Source: Lachnospiraceae bacterium
Lineage (GTDB): Bacteria; Bacillota; Clostridia; Lachnospirales; Lachnospiraceae
DNA: 60,190 nucleotides
Direction: 5' to 3'
Assembly: GCA_017935565.1 (NCBI GenBank)
Contig: JAGBHK010000035.1
Coordinates: 1 to 60,190, forward strand
A model generated the notes under the pieces. The model was not told the origin of the DNA. It did no database searches and saw only the letters and a list, made by a program, of their open reading frames with translations. This document shows positions 53,344 to 60,190 of this stretch, in pieces. Numbering within the stretch: the stretch's first letter is position 1; the number at the start of each line of letters is the position of its first letter. Made by a program: the position numbers and the translations under genes.

Positions 53344-55050
53344 TTATACTTCATCTGCACTGTATGTAACTTTAACCATCTCAGCGAAAGAAGTAACGCC
53401 TTCTTTAACGTATTTAGCAGCCGAGTTTCTAAGCGAACTCATACCTTCCGACTCAGCAGCAGCCTTCAATTCATCTGCTGTAGCGTTAGCTGCAATAAGA
53501 TTTCTAAGTTTCTTTGTAATAGTCATAATCTCGTAAATACCGATACGTCCTTTATAACCTGTACCACATTCCTGACAACCTACTGGGTCGCATAATGTAA
53601 GTGGCTCTGACAATGGAACACCTAACTGTCTCTTTTCATCATCAGTTGCTGGTCTTGAACTCTTACATTTGCAAAGTCTTCTTACAAGACGCTGAGCAAT
53701 AATACCAACTAATGAGTCACCCAAAAGGTATGGCTCAATACCCATATCAATAAGACGACCGACTGTACCTGCTGTACTGTTTGTATGAAGTGTACTAACA
53801 ACCAAGTGACCTGTGATAGATGCTCTAACAGCGATTTCTGCAGTTTCACCATCACGAATCTCACCGATCATGATAATGTCAGGGTCCTGACGTAAGATAG
53901 AACGAAGACCACTGGCAAATGTCATATCTGCTTTAACATTAACCTGTACCTGATTTACACCATCAATATTTGCTTCTACAGGGTCTTCTACAGTTACAAT
54001 GTTAACATCTTCTTTATTAAGTTCGCTAAGAGCTGTATACAATGTTGTAGACTTACCACTACCTGTAGGTCCTGTTACAAGAATGATACCATTAGGATTC
54101 TTCAAAATGTTATCAAACTTTTCTAAATCTTCAGGTCTTAAACCTAAATCTTTCTTATCCTTATTGAAACCTTCCTTAGAAGCAAGACGCATAACGACCT
54201 TCTCGCCATAAACTGTAGGAAGGTTGGAAACTCTTATATCCCATTCCTTAAAGTCTACCATCAATGTGATACGACCATCCTGTGGTTTTCTCTTTTCTGA
54301 AATATCCATACCTGATATAATCTTAATTCTGGCGATAATGGCTGAGAATAAAGCCTTATCATATGTAATAATTTCTCTAAGATTACCATCGACACGGTAT
54401 CTAACTCTAACATTAAATTCAAATGGTTCAATATGTATATCACTGGCTCTCTGACGTACAGCCTGTTCAATAATGTTATTAACCAACTGTACAATAGGAG
54501 AGTTCTCTACGTCATCTCTTCTAGCAGCATCCTCTTCTTCATCATCAAACATATAGCCTTCCTGTTCTTTTTTGAACTGTTCAGCCATAGCCTGCGCCTG
54601 CTGCTTTCCATAATACTTATCAATAACTGCATCAATGTGCGACTTCATCGCAAGCACTGGTTCAACCTGCATACCTGTAACGATACTTAAGTCGTCCATC
54701 GCAAAAATATTCATAGGGTCAGACATGGCAACTATTAAAACATTTGCCGCTGTCTTTGATATAGCGATAGGAATAAGATTGTACTTACGCACTAACTGTT
54801 CATTAACCATATGAACTGCCTTATCATCTATCTCATAATTTCTGACATCCACAAACTCAATTCCTAACTGAGTCTGTAAAGCTCTCATAATATCTTCTTC
54901 TGTGATGTAGCCCAACTCCACGAGCATCTCACCAAGGAACTTACCTTTTTCCTTCTGCTGAGCTAATGCATCATCCAACTGTTCCTGAGTAATATAGTCG
55001 TATTCAACGAGAATATCACCCAACCTAACTCTTTTTCTGTAACCCGCCAT
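53344..55050 (-). CDS. pilB: Pilus extension ATPase PilB with MshEN-like N-terminus
   Basis: 568 aa, first gene of the operon. Residues 1-140 carry two MshEN half-motifs (RLGDILVEYDYITQEQL and FLGEMLVELGYITEED), the known c-di-GMP-binding type; the first has Asp where Gly is usual. The ATPase core has Walker A GPTGSGKST (near 325), TVEDPVE, Walker B DPDIIMIGEIRD and GHLVVSTLHT. The zinc-binding tetracysteine lies near 455-500 (CKCKS...CDPVGCQECGTGYKGRIGIYEI). The family length is complete. Confidence 0.95.
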   Translation of the reverse strand: MAGYRKRVRLGDILVEYDYITQEQLDDALAQQKEKGKFLGEMLVELGYITEEDIMRALQTQLGIEFVDVRNYEIDDKAVHMVNEQLVRKYNLIPIAISKTAANVLIVAMSDPMNIFAMDDLSIVTGMQVEPVLAMKSHIDAVIDKYYGKQQAQAMAEQFKKEQEGYMFDDEEEDAARRDDVENSPIVQLVNNIIEQAVRQRASDIHIEPFEFNVRVRYRVDGNLREIITYDKALFSAIIARIKIISGMDISEKRKPQDGRITLMVDFKEWDIRVSNLPTVYGEKVVMRLASKEGFNKDKKDLGLRPEDLEKFDNILKNPNGIILVTGPTGSGKSTTLYTALSELNKEDVNIVTVEDPVEANIDGVNQVQVNVKADMTFASGLRSILRQDPDIIMIGEIRDGETAEIAVRASITGHLVVSTLHTNSTAGTVGRLIDMGIEPYLLGDSLVGIIAQRLVRRLCKCKSSRPATDDEKRQLGVPLSEPLTLCDPVGCQECGTGYKGRIGIYEIMTITKKLRNLIAANATADELKAAAESEGMSSLRNSAAKYVKEGVTSFAEMVKVTYSADEV

Positions 55051-55175
55051 ACTATAACAGCCTTTCTATTTTATTTTTTCTCAATACATTTTTATAATTT
55101 CTTTACAAAATCTTTACACGGAGTTTTTAAAATTTATAAACTTTTTATAAACTTTATTACTTCCGATTTAATAAA

Positions 55176-55204
55176 ATAATATCATAAATGTATTAATTGT
55201 GCAA
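55176..55204 (-). promoter_or_regulatory. Promoter of the type IV pilus operon
   Basis: On the minus strand -35 TTGCAC (55199-55204), a 17-bp spacer and -10 TATTAT (55176-55181). This leaves an AT-rich leader of roughly 120 nt before pilB in which I see no riboswitch core. The rest of the 298-bp gap (55051-55348) is AT-rich with no gene. Confidence 0.7.
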
Positions 55205-55307
55205 TAGTTTTTTATAATTTCTTAATATTTTTTTTATAATTTTAATATTTGTTTATTTTTATATAATAATTCACATAAAACAAACCCGTTATATTCTTTT
55301 AGACAAC

Positions 55308-55339
55308 AAAGGTGCATAACTATCTAGTCATGCACCTTT
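55308..55339 (-). terminator. Terminator of the lysine-rich chemoreceptor gene
   Basis: aaaggtgcat (55308-55317) pairs with atgcaccttt (55330-55339). The following minus-strand tail is only moderately T-rich (GTTGTC). Confidence 0.7.
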
Positions 55340-55348
55340 AATAATTCC

Positions 55349-57691
55349 TTAAACTTTAAATACACCAATCTGCTGGTCTAACTGTTCTGCTATAACCTTA
55401 AGATCCTTGGCCGCTTCAGAAAGGCTACCAACTGTACTATCAAGTTCTTGAACTGATGCACTAGTTTCTTCTGTAGCTGCTGCATTTTCTTCTGATATAG
55501 CTGAAAGACTTTGGATAACGTCGATAATACCATTCTTTGCAATGTCAAGTTCAACCATTCTGCCTGAAATGTTTTCAACACTTCCAACCGAAGATTCAAT
55601 TCCTCTACTAACATTTTCAAACTCAGCTTTTGTCATATTAAGTTTTTCTTCCTGTTCACTAACTATACCCTTAACCTCTTCCATAATGTCAACAGTTTTG
55701 TTAGACTCAATAAGAAGTTCATTGATAATCTTTTCAATTTCTGTCGCAGAATTGTTAGATTGATCAGCAAGTTTTGAAATTTCTGATGCAACTACCGCAA
55801 ATCCACGTCCTGCTTCGCCCGCTCTAGCAGCTTCAATAGACGCATTCAATGAAAGAAGACTAGTTTCATCTGCAATCGATGTAATAAGAGCAACCGCCTT
55901 TTTAATCTTTTGAGCAGATGTATTTGTATATTCAGCCTGAACCGCAATACGTTCTACCGCATCTATAGTCTTATCATTTGATTTGCTAAGTTCTGTTATG
56001 ATTTCTGATGATGCCTTTTCAGCTTCACCCATAACTCTTGCATTTTCCTGAAGTTCCTGTACATTCTGGATAACATTTTCAATAAGGTTACCCATATCCA
56101 TAGCATTTACAGTTGCTTTTTCTGTTTCAGAAGCCTGAACACCTGCACTATCTGCAATTTCTTCAACTGCCTTACTTACTTCAATCATAGTAGTATTTGT
56201 TCTATCCGAAGTAGTTTCAAGGTTTCCAGCCGAAACAGTAAGAACATCAACTGATTCTTTAATATTTCCTACAATTCCATTCAAGCTATCTTTCAATCTG
56301 TCAGAAGCTCGTCCAATCATACCAATTTCGTTATTGTTTGCCAATATCTTCTTATCAATATTAATTGAAAGGTCACCATCTGCAATCTTAGCAAGGTTTC
56401 CAGCGAGTTTATTAATCATCTTAGAAATATTGCTTGCAATATACGCAGCTCCTATAATAGAAACAATCGCTAAAACAATACTAATCGCAACTACCTTTAT
56501 CGTAGCACTTGTAATAACCTTTTCAATTTCATCGCTGTTTCTTCCAACAAAAATGAGACCTTTTGTTTCTTCATCACTTTCGCCTTCATTATTCTTTATA
56601 GGAAGATAAAAGCCATAATACTTCTCGCCCATCATTTCAACATCTGTGCTAAAGTATTCTTCGCCACCTTCTACAACTTTCTTGTAGATTTCAGGGTCAA
56701 TTTGGTTATTAGCATTAACACCACCAATGTTCATAGGGTCGCCATTAGCATCCTTGAACGATGTAAGAATTCGCTTATCACCATATACAAATGATACCTG
56801 TACATCACCATTCTCAGCAATCTTTTCTACAATAGAATCTTTACCTGTGATTTTAATCTCACCTTGGTAAATAACAGAACCATTATTCTCATCATGATAA
56901 TTCGTATCTCTTCCAGCCAAACCTTCAAATGTACTCTTTACCGCTATGGCAGTTGTCTTAAGTCCATCTTTTTCAGTATCAACAATATTTGTTCTAAGAG
57001 ATGAAACGATATTAATAATCAAAACCGCACTTACTATAAGAATAGGTAATGCAACCGATAATGTAAGAAGCGTTCTCAAACTACCTTTTTTCTTTTTACC
57101 GTTCGATTTCTTTTTAGCACCAGGTTTACCTGTTCCTGTTTTAGCCTGTGTAGGCTTACCATTTGGTCTAGGCGCACCGGTCGGCTTTTTCTTCTTCTTA
57201 ACCTGTCCTGTAGCCAGTTTCTTTTTGTCCGTTGCTATCTTCGCCTGTCCATCAGTCGCTTCCGGTACTGTATTTTCTTTTACAGTTTCTACCTCACCTT
57301 CTTTAACAGGTGGTTTTCCTTTTACCGGTTTTTTCTTTTTATCAACCGGTTTCTTTGCAACTTTCTTTTTATCAACAGGCTTCTTTCCTGCCTCTTTCTT
57401 ATCAGTAGGTTTCTTTCCTGCTTCTTTCTTATCAACCGGTTTCTTTTTCTTCTTTTTAACTGGTTCTTTTTTGTCCTTATCTTCCTTATTATCCTCTGTT
57501 ATAGCTTCAGATGTCATTACATCTTCAATCTTTTCTTCTTTAACATTCTCTTCCCCAACAACTTCGCTTTCTTCAACTTTCGGCGCACTATCATCCAATT
57601 TTACACCCATCTCAGCATTTTCGCTAAAATAAGGTTCAAATGCCACGTCAGCATCAGGAGTCACCAAAAGATCCTTTTCCCTGCTATCCAT
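55349..57691 (-). CDS. Methyl-accepting chemotaxis protein with lysine-rich cytoplasmic head and Cache-like sensor
   Basis: 780 aa. Residues 1-70 are acidic. Residues 76-205 are extremely Lys/Pro-rich with four 10-residue repeats ([10 protein letters not shown] type). A first membrane span lies at 206-230. An extracytoplasmic Cache-like domain follows ([14 protein letters not shown]...[40 protein letters not shown]), then a second span near 415, HAMP ([19 protein letters not shown]) and the signalling coiled coil ([18 protein letters not shown]). The frame is open to 57769, but GGAGG 8 nt before the ATG at 57691 sets the start. Such a long N-terminal cytoplasmic head is unusual for a chemoreceptor. 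It lies directly upstream of the pilus operon. Confidence 0.93.
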   Translation of the reverse strand: MDSREKDLLVTPDADVAFEPYFSENAEMGVKLDDSAPKVEESEVVGEENVKEEKIEDVMTSEAITEDNKEDKDKKEPVKKKKKKPVDKKEAGKKPTDKKEAGKKPVDKKKVAKKPVDKKKKPVKGKPPVKEGEVETVKENTVPEATDGQAKIATDKKKLATGQVKKKKKPTGAPRPNGKPTQAKTGTGKPGAKKKSNGKKKKGSLRTLLTLSVALPILIVSAVLIINIVSSLRTNIVDTEKDGLKTTAIAVKSTFEGLAGRDTNYHDENNGSVIYQGEIKITGKDSIVEKIAENGDVQVSFVYGDKRILTSFKDANGDPMNIGGVNANNQIDPEIYKKVVEGGEEYFSTDVEMMGEKYYGFYLPIKNNEGESDEETKGLIFVGRNSDEIEKVITSATIKVVAISIVLAIVSIIGAAYIASNISKMINKLAGNLAKIADGDLSINIDKKILANNNEIGMIGRASDRLKDSLNGIVGNIKESVDVLTVSAGNLETTSDRTNTTMIEVSKAVEEIADSAGVQASETEKATVNAMDMGNLIENVIQNVQELQENARVMGEAEKASSEIITELSKSNDKTIDAVERIAVQAEYTNTSAQKIKKAVALITSIADETSLLSLNASIEAARAGEAGRGFAVVASEISKLADQSNNSATEIEKIINELLIESNKTVDIMEEVKGIVSEQEEKLNMTKAEFENVSRGIESSVGSVENISGRMVELDIAKNGIIDVIQSLSAISEENAAATEETSASVQELDSTVGSLSEAAKDLKVIAEQLDQQIGVFKV
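57326..57445. repeat. Four tandem 30-bp coding repeats (KKPxDKKxxx)
   Basis: Units of 30 bp (ttctttcttatcaaccggtt-like on plus) encode four copies of the 10-residue Lys-rich repeat in the chemoreceptor head. Nearly identical DNA makes copy-number change likely. Confidence 0.75.
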
Positions 57692-57737
57692 AGTATTTTC
57701 CTCCTTGTTATGTTCATCCGTACTACATATTAAACGT

Positions 57738-57746
57738 ATTATATCA
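57738..57746 (-). promoter_or_regulatory. Extended -10 promoter element of the lysine-rich chemoreceptor gene
   Basis: A TATAAT (57738-57743) preceded by TGA, giving the extended -10 TGnTATAAT on the minus strand, lies 46 bp before the ATG. No good -35 is seen at 17 bp. Confidence 0.5.
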
Positions 57747-57775
57747 TACTTTTGAATTAAATACCACAACTATTT

Positions 57776-58618
57776 TTACAAATTTCGATTTCTAATCCAA
57801 TTTACCGCTGCATCGAACCAATTATTTATATATACTCGCATTTTCTTTTCTTTTTCATCCATATCAGGTGTAACATCTCTTCTGGACATTCCATGGTCCC
57901 CCATAGGATACAAATGAAATTCTACATCAACATCCACATCCTTCAAAGCCTGTGCAAATAACATTGAATTTTCCATCGGAACAAGGGTATCCTTTAATGT
58001 TGTCCAAATAAAAACTGGCGGCATTTCTTTATGTACCAATTTTTCCAAAGAAACATATTTATAATATTCACTTTCAGTCACATCATCCATTCCAAGCAAA
58101 TTTATAAACGAATCCCTGTGAGCAAACTCTCCAGATGAAATTACAGGATAGCTCAAAATTGCCCCTGCAACCTTAAGCATTTTTGCATTTGTATCAAGTG
58201 CATTCAAAAATATTTCTTCCTTATATAATGTTGCCGCACTTCCACACAAGTGACCCCCCGCTGAAAATCCGCATATATACACTTCATCAGCATCAACGCC
58301 GTATTTATCCGCATTTTCTTTTACATATTTTATAGCCGCAAACAACTCAAGCAATGCCGCAGGAAAAACATTTGGAACAACCGAGTATTCTAACATAAAC
58401 GTCCTGAAGCCTTCTTTTCTATATGAAGAAACCATCGGCTCACCTTCATGGTCTATGCATACAAAAAAATACGCTCCTCCAGGCACTACAATAACCGCCT
58501 GCTTCTTTTCACTGCAATCATCATCCACATACGCAGTCAATGTCGCCTTGAATTCATCCTTTTTACAATCAAATATATCATAAGGTACTTTTAACTCTAT
58601 CTTTTCTTCTTTCATCAT
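57776..58618 (-). CDS. Alpha/beta hydrolase, esterase (BD-FAE / acetyl-esterase like)
   Basis: 280-aa cytoplasmic serine esterase. The oxyanion segment VVPGGAYFFV (near 44), nucleophile Ser119 in GFSAGG, acid Asp in WTTLKDTLVPMENS (near 222), and His in PMGDHGMS (near 253) form a complete triad. Relatives deacetylate xylan or other sugars after import. No signal peptide is present. It is 5 bp after the permease gene, so likely co-transcribed. Confidence 0.87.
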   Translation of the reverse strand: MMKEEKIELKVPYDIFDCKKDEFKATLTAYVDDDCSEKKQAVIVVPGGAYFFVCIDHEGEPMVSSYRKEGFRTFMLEYSVVPNVFPAALLELFAAIKYVKENADKYGVDADEVYICGFSAGGHLCGSAATLYKEEIFLNALDTNAKMLKVAGAILSYPVISSGEFAHRDSFINLLGMDDVTESEYYKYVSLEKLVHKEMPPVFIWTTLKDTLVPMENSMLFAQALKDVDVDVEFHLYPMGDHGMSRRDVTPDMDEKEKKMRVYINNWFDAAVNWIRNRNL

Positions 58619-58623
58619 CTCTC

Positions 58624-60003
58624 CTAAATAAAAATATACTTCATTATAAATAATATAGCAAGAACATACATCAATGGTGAGATATCCTTTCTCTTACCCG
58701 AAATAAGTTTTATAATTGTATACGAAATAACCCCCATCGATATACCTTCTGAAATACTGTACATAAACGGCATAGCAATGATTGCTGCAAACGCAGGAAT
58801 AGCTTCTGTAAGATCTTCAAAATTAATTTTCACAATTGATGTCATCATAAGAAATCCTACCATTACAAGAGCTGGCGCTGTTGCAAATGATGGTATTGCC
58901 AAGAATATTGGTGACAAGAACAATGACAAACCAAATAATATAGCTGAAACTACCGCTGTAAGACCTGTTCTACCACCTTCAGCAACACCCGATGCACTCT
59001 CAACAAATGTTGTAACTGTTGACGTTCCAAGCATAGCGCCCGCTGTAGTTCCAACAGCATCTGCCATTAATGCTCCTTTTATTTTTGGAAGTTTACCATT
59101 TTCGTCCAACATATCAGCCTTCGAAGCAACACCTATCAAAGTTCCAAGTGTATCAAATAAATCAACAAAAAGAAATGCACATATTACAACTACAAAATCT
59201 AATGATAACGCATTGCTAAAATCCATTTTACAAAATACAGGTTTCAAACTAGGAACCGAGAACAATCCACTTAAATCAGGAATCAAACTATAATAGCCTT
59301 CTGCTACGCCCGGTTTATACAATCCTGTCAATTCGCAGATAATACCTAATCCCCAAGTAATAAGAATTCCCCAAAGAATATTACCTTTAACTTTCTTAAC
59401 CATTAAAATAGCAGTAATAATTATACCAACCAATGCCAATAAAACTGTAATACCTTGCGCTCTAAACATATTATTTTCAATAGACTGTTTAAATGAATAC
59501 ACTCCAACAAGAGTAGACGAATCCACTACAACCTTTGCATTCTGTAATCCAATAAACGCAATATAAAGACCAATACCAACAGAAACCGCATGTTTTAAAT
59601 TCATAGGAATAGCATTGAAAATAGCCTCACGAACATTTGTCAAAGATAATAATATAAATATAATACCTTCCACAAATACTGCAGCCAAAGCAACCTGCCA
59701 AGACATACCCATTCCTTTTACTACCGTGTATGCAAAATACGCATTAAGTCCCATGCCTGGTGCTAATACAAAAGGATAATTTGCAAACAACGCCATAAGT
59801 AACGACGCAAAACACGCCGAAATAGCTGTAGCAGTAAATACCGCCCCTTTATCCATTGCGCCAGCCCCAAGAACCTCAACATCTCCTAAAATACTCGGAT
59901 TTACCGCAAGTATATAAGCCATCGTCATAAATGTTGTTATACCTGCTATAACTTCTGTTTTTACATTAGTATTATTTTCTTTTAATTTGAACCACTTCTC
60001 CAT
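58624..60003 (-). CDS. NCS2/AzgA-family purine permease
   Basis: Membrane transporter of 459 aa for hypoxanthine, guanine or adenine. The family opening WFKLKENNTNVKTEVIAGIT is followed by TFMTMAYILAVNPSIL, ANYPFVLAPGMGLNAYFAYTV (substrate-site NAT-like helix), LFDTLGTLIGVA and TSTVTTFVESASGVAEGGRTGLTA, the PbuG/PbuO/AzgA signature. About 12 spans are present. The frame is open to 60030, but GGAGG 5 nt before the ATG at 60003 sets the start. No purine riboswitch is visible upstream in the window. Confidence 0.93.
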   Translation of the reverse strand: MEKWFKLKENNTNVKTEVIAGITTFMTMAYILAVNPSILGDVEVLGAGAMDKGAVFTATAISACFASLLMALFANYPFVLAPGMGLNAYFAYTVVKGMGMSWQVALAAVFVEGIIFILLSLTNVREAIFNAIPMNLKHAVSVGIGLYIAFIGLQNAKVVVDSSTLVGVYSFKQSIENNMFRAQGITVLLALVGIIITAILMVKKVKGNILWGILITWGLGIICELTGLYKPGVAEGYYSLIPDLSGLFSVPSLKPVFCKMDFSNALSLDFVVVICAFLFVDLFDTLGTLIGVASKADMLDENGKLPKIKGALMADAVGTTAGAMLGTSTVTTFVESASGVAEGGRTGLTAVVSAILFGLSLFLSPIFLAIPSFATAPALVMVGFLMMTSIVKINFEDLTEAIPAFAAIIAMPFMYSISEGISMGVISYTIIKLISGKRKDISPLMYVLAILFIMKYIFI

Positions 60004-60026
60004 TTTTTCCTCCAATACATTATTTT

Positions 60027-60190
60027 TCAAGAAGCGTGATACATTCTATATGTGTCGGGCACCGAAGAAGAATACAATTCTTCAGTAGTGTCTAATGAAG
60101 AAGAACACAATTCCTCAGCACCCGGTTCCTCACATAAAAACTCTCTGTCATCGTCTAATTTCATCTCATCACTAACATTCAAAACTAAAG
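60027..60190 (-). CDS. 3' end of an unidentified gene truncated by the window edge
   Basis: An open minus-strand frame enters from beyond the window and ends at TGA (60027-60029). It encodes an acidic, Ser-rich tail with two imperfect 11-residue repeats (EELCSSSLDTT, EELYSSSVPDT). Another frame of the same DNA spells CPTHIECITLLEK-stop (60020-60061), close to the C-terminus of RlmD/RumA-type 23S rRNA uracil methyltransferases, but that frame has a stop at about 60095 (upstream in reading direction). The gene may therefore be a methyltransferase with a frameshifted end. Low certainty. Confidence 0.35.
   Translation of the reverse strand, partial: LVLNVSDEMKLDDDREFLCEEPGAEELCSSSLDTTEELYSSSVPDTYRMYHAS

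Noticed and set aside
37751-55050. Type II secretion or competence (comG) locus
   Set aside because: Presence of PilT, PilM/N/O and a minor pilin set, and no comG-type gene order, favour retractile type IV pili.
55051-55175. c-di-GMP riboswitch in the pilB leader
   Set aside because: Expected from pilus biology, but the leader is AT-rich and shows no conserved GEMM core.
56946-57632. 228-codon plus-strand ORF antisense to the lysine-rich head of the chemoreceptor
   Set aside because: Phe/Ser-rich mirror image of Lys/Pro codons; no ribosome site.
60004-60190. Purine riboswitch upstream of the NCS2 permease
   Set aside because: The space is occupied by the 3' end of another gene; no aptamer-like pairing found.

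Overview
The window reads as a low-GC, sporulation-capable Gram-positive anaerobe, most likely a gut or rumen Lachnospiraceae (genus not assignable from this sequence alone). The reasons are the AT-rich intergenic DNA, AGGAGG-type ribosome sites, textbook housekeeping promoters (TTGNNN-N17-TATAAT), a cotJABC spore-coat operon with a SigmaE-like promoter, type III glutamine synthetase, an electron-bifurcating NfnAB pair, a class B sortase, and a monoderm type IV pilus locus with no secretin. Almost all genes lie on the minus strand; only pgsA and cotJABC are on plus.

Layout. 1-500: a duplicated hairpin-rich repeat, then tRNA-Gln(CTG) with its own promoter and terminator. 516-5204: a peptide/nickel-type ABC importer (lipoprotein, two permeases, one fused double ATPase). 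5384-5983: pgsA-like phosphatidyltransferase. 6040-10359: an OLD-like AAA+TOPRIM protein, a flavin reductase and two membrane proteins. 10491-17562: a chemoreceptor with a C-terminal PilZ module, NfnAB, an exported beta-propeller-like protein and a second chemoreceptor. 17704-22131: a very large exported GH43 arabinanase whose expected signal peptide is cut by an in-frame TAG. 22253-29527: a tightly packed run of HAD-GNAT fusion, cyclophilin, TPM protein, zinc-ribbon protein, glutamine synthetase III and sortase B. 29540-31872: another hairpin-rich segment, class II aldolase and, divergently, cotJABC. 31890-32997: phosphopantetheinyl transferase and a small membrane protein. 33161-37567: a 1468-residue surface protein with InlB-type repeats. 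37751-55050: one long type IV pilus operon, read as pilB-pilT-pilC-pilA-pilD-pilMN-pilO-four minor pilin-like proteins-1434-residue exported protein. 55349-60190: a third chemoreceptor with a lysine-rich cytoplasmic head, an esterase, a purine permease and the tail of a truncated gene.

How they fit together. The pilus operon is complete for a monoderm: extension and retraction motors, platform, peptidase, major pilin, alignment proteins and a minor pilin set. It ends in a large exported protein with a threefold internal repeat, and a cell-surface repeat protein gene lies just beyond. PilB carries an MshEN-like N-terminus and one chemoreceptor carries a PilZN-PilZ tail, so cyclic-di-GMP may link chemosensing and surface behaviour here; that link is inference. 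The arabinanase, esterase and oligopeptide importer suit a plant-polymer-degrading gut lifestyle.

Many starts were moved downstream to an ATG with a well-placed Shine-Dalgarno sequence; the evidence says where. All family calls come from reading motifs by eye; no database search was run.
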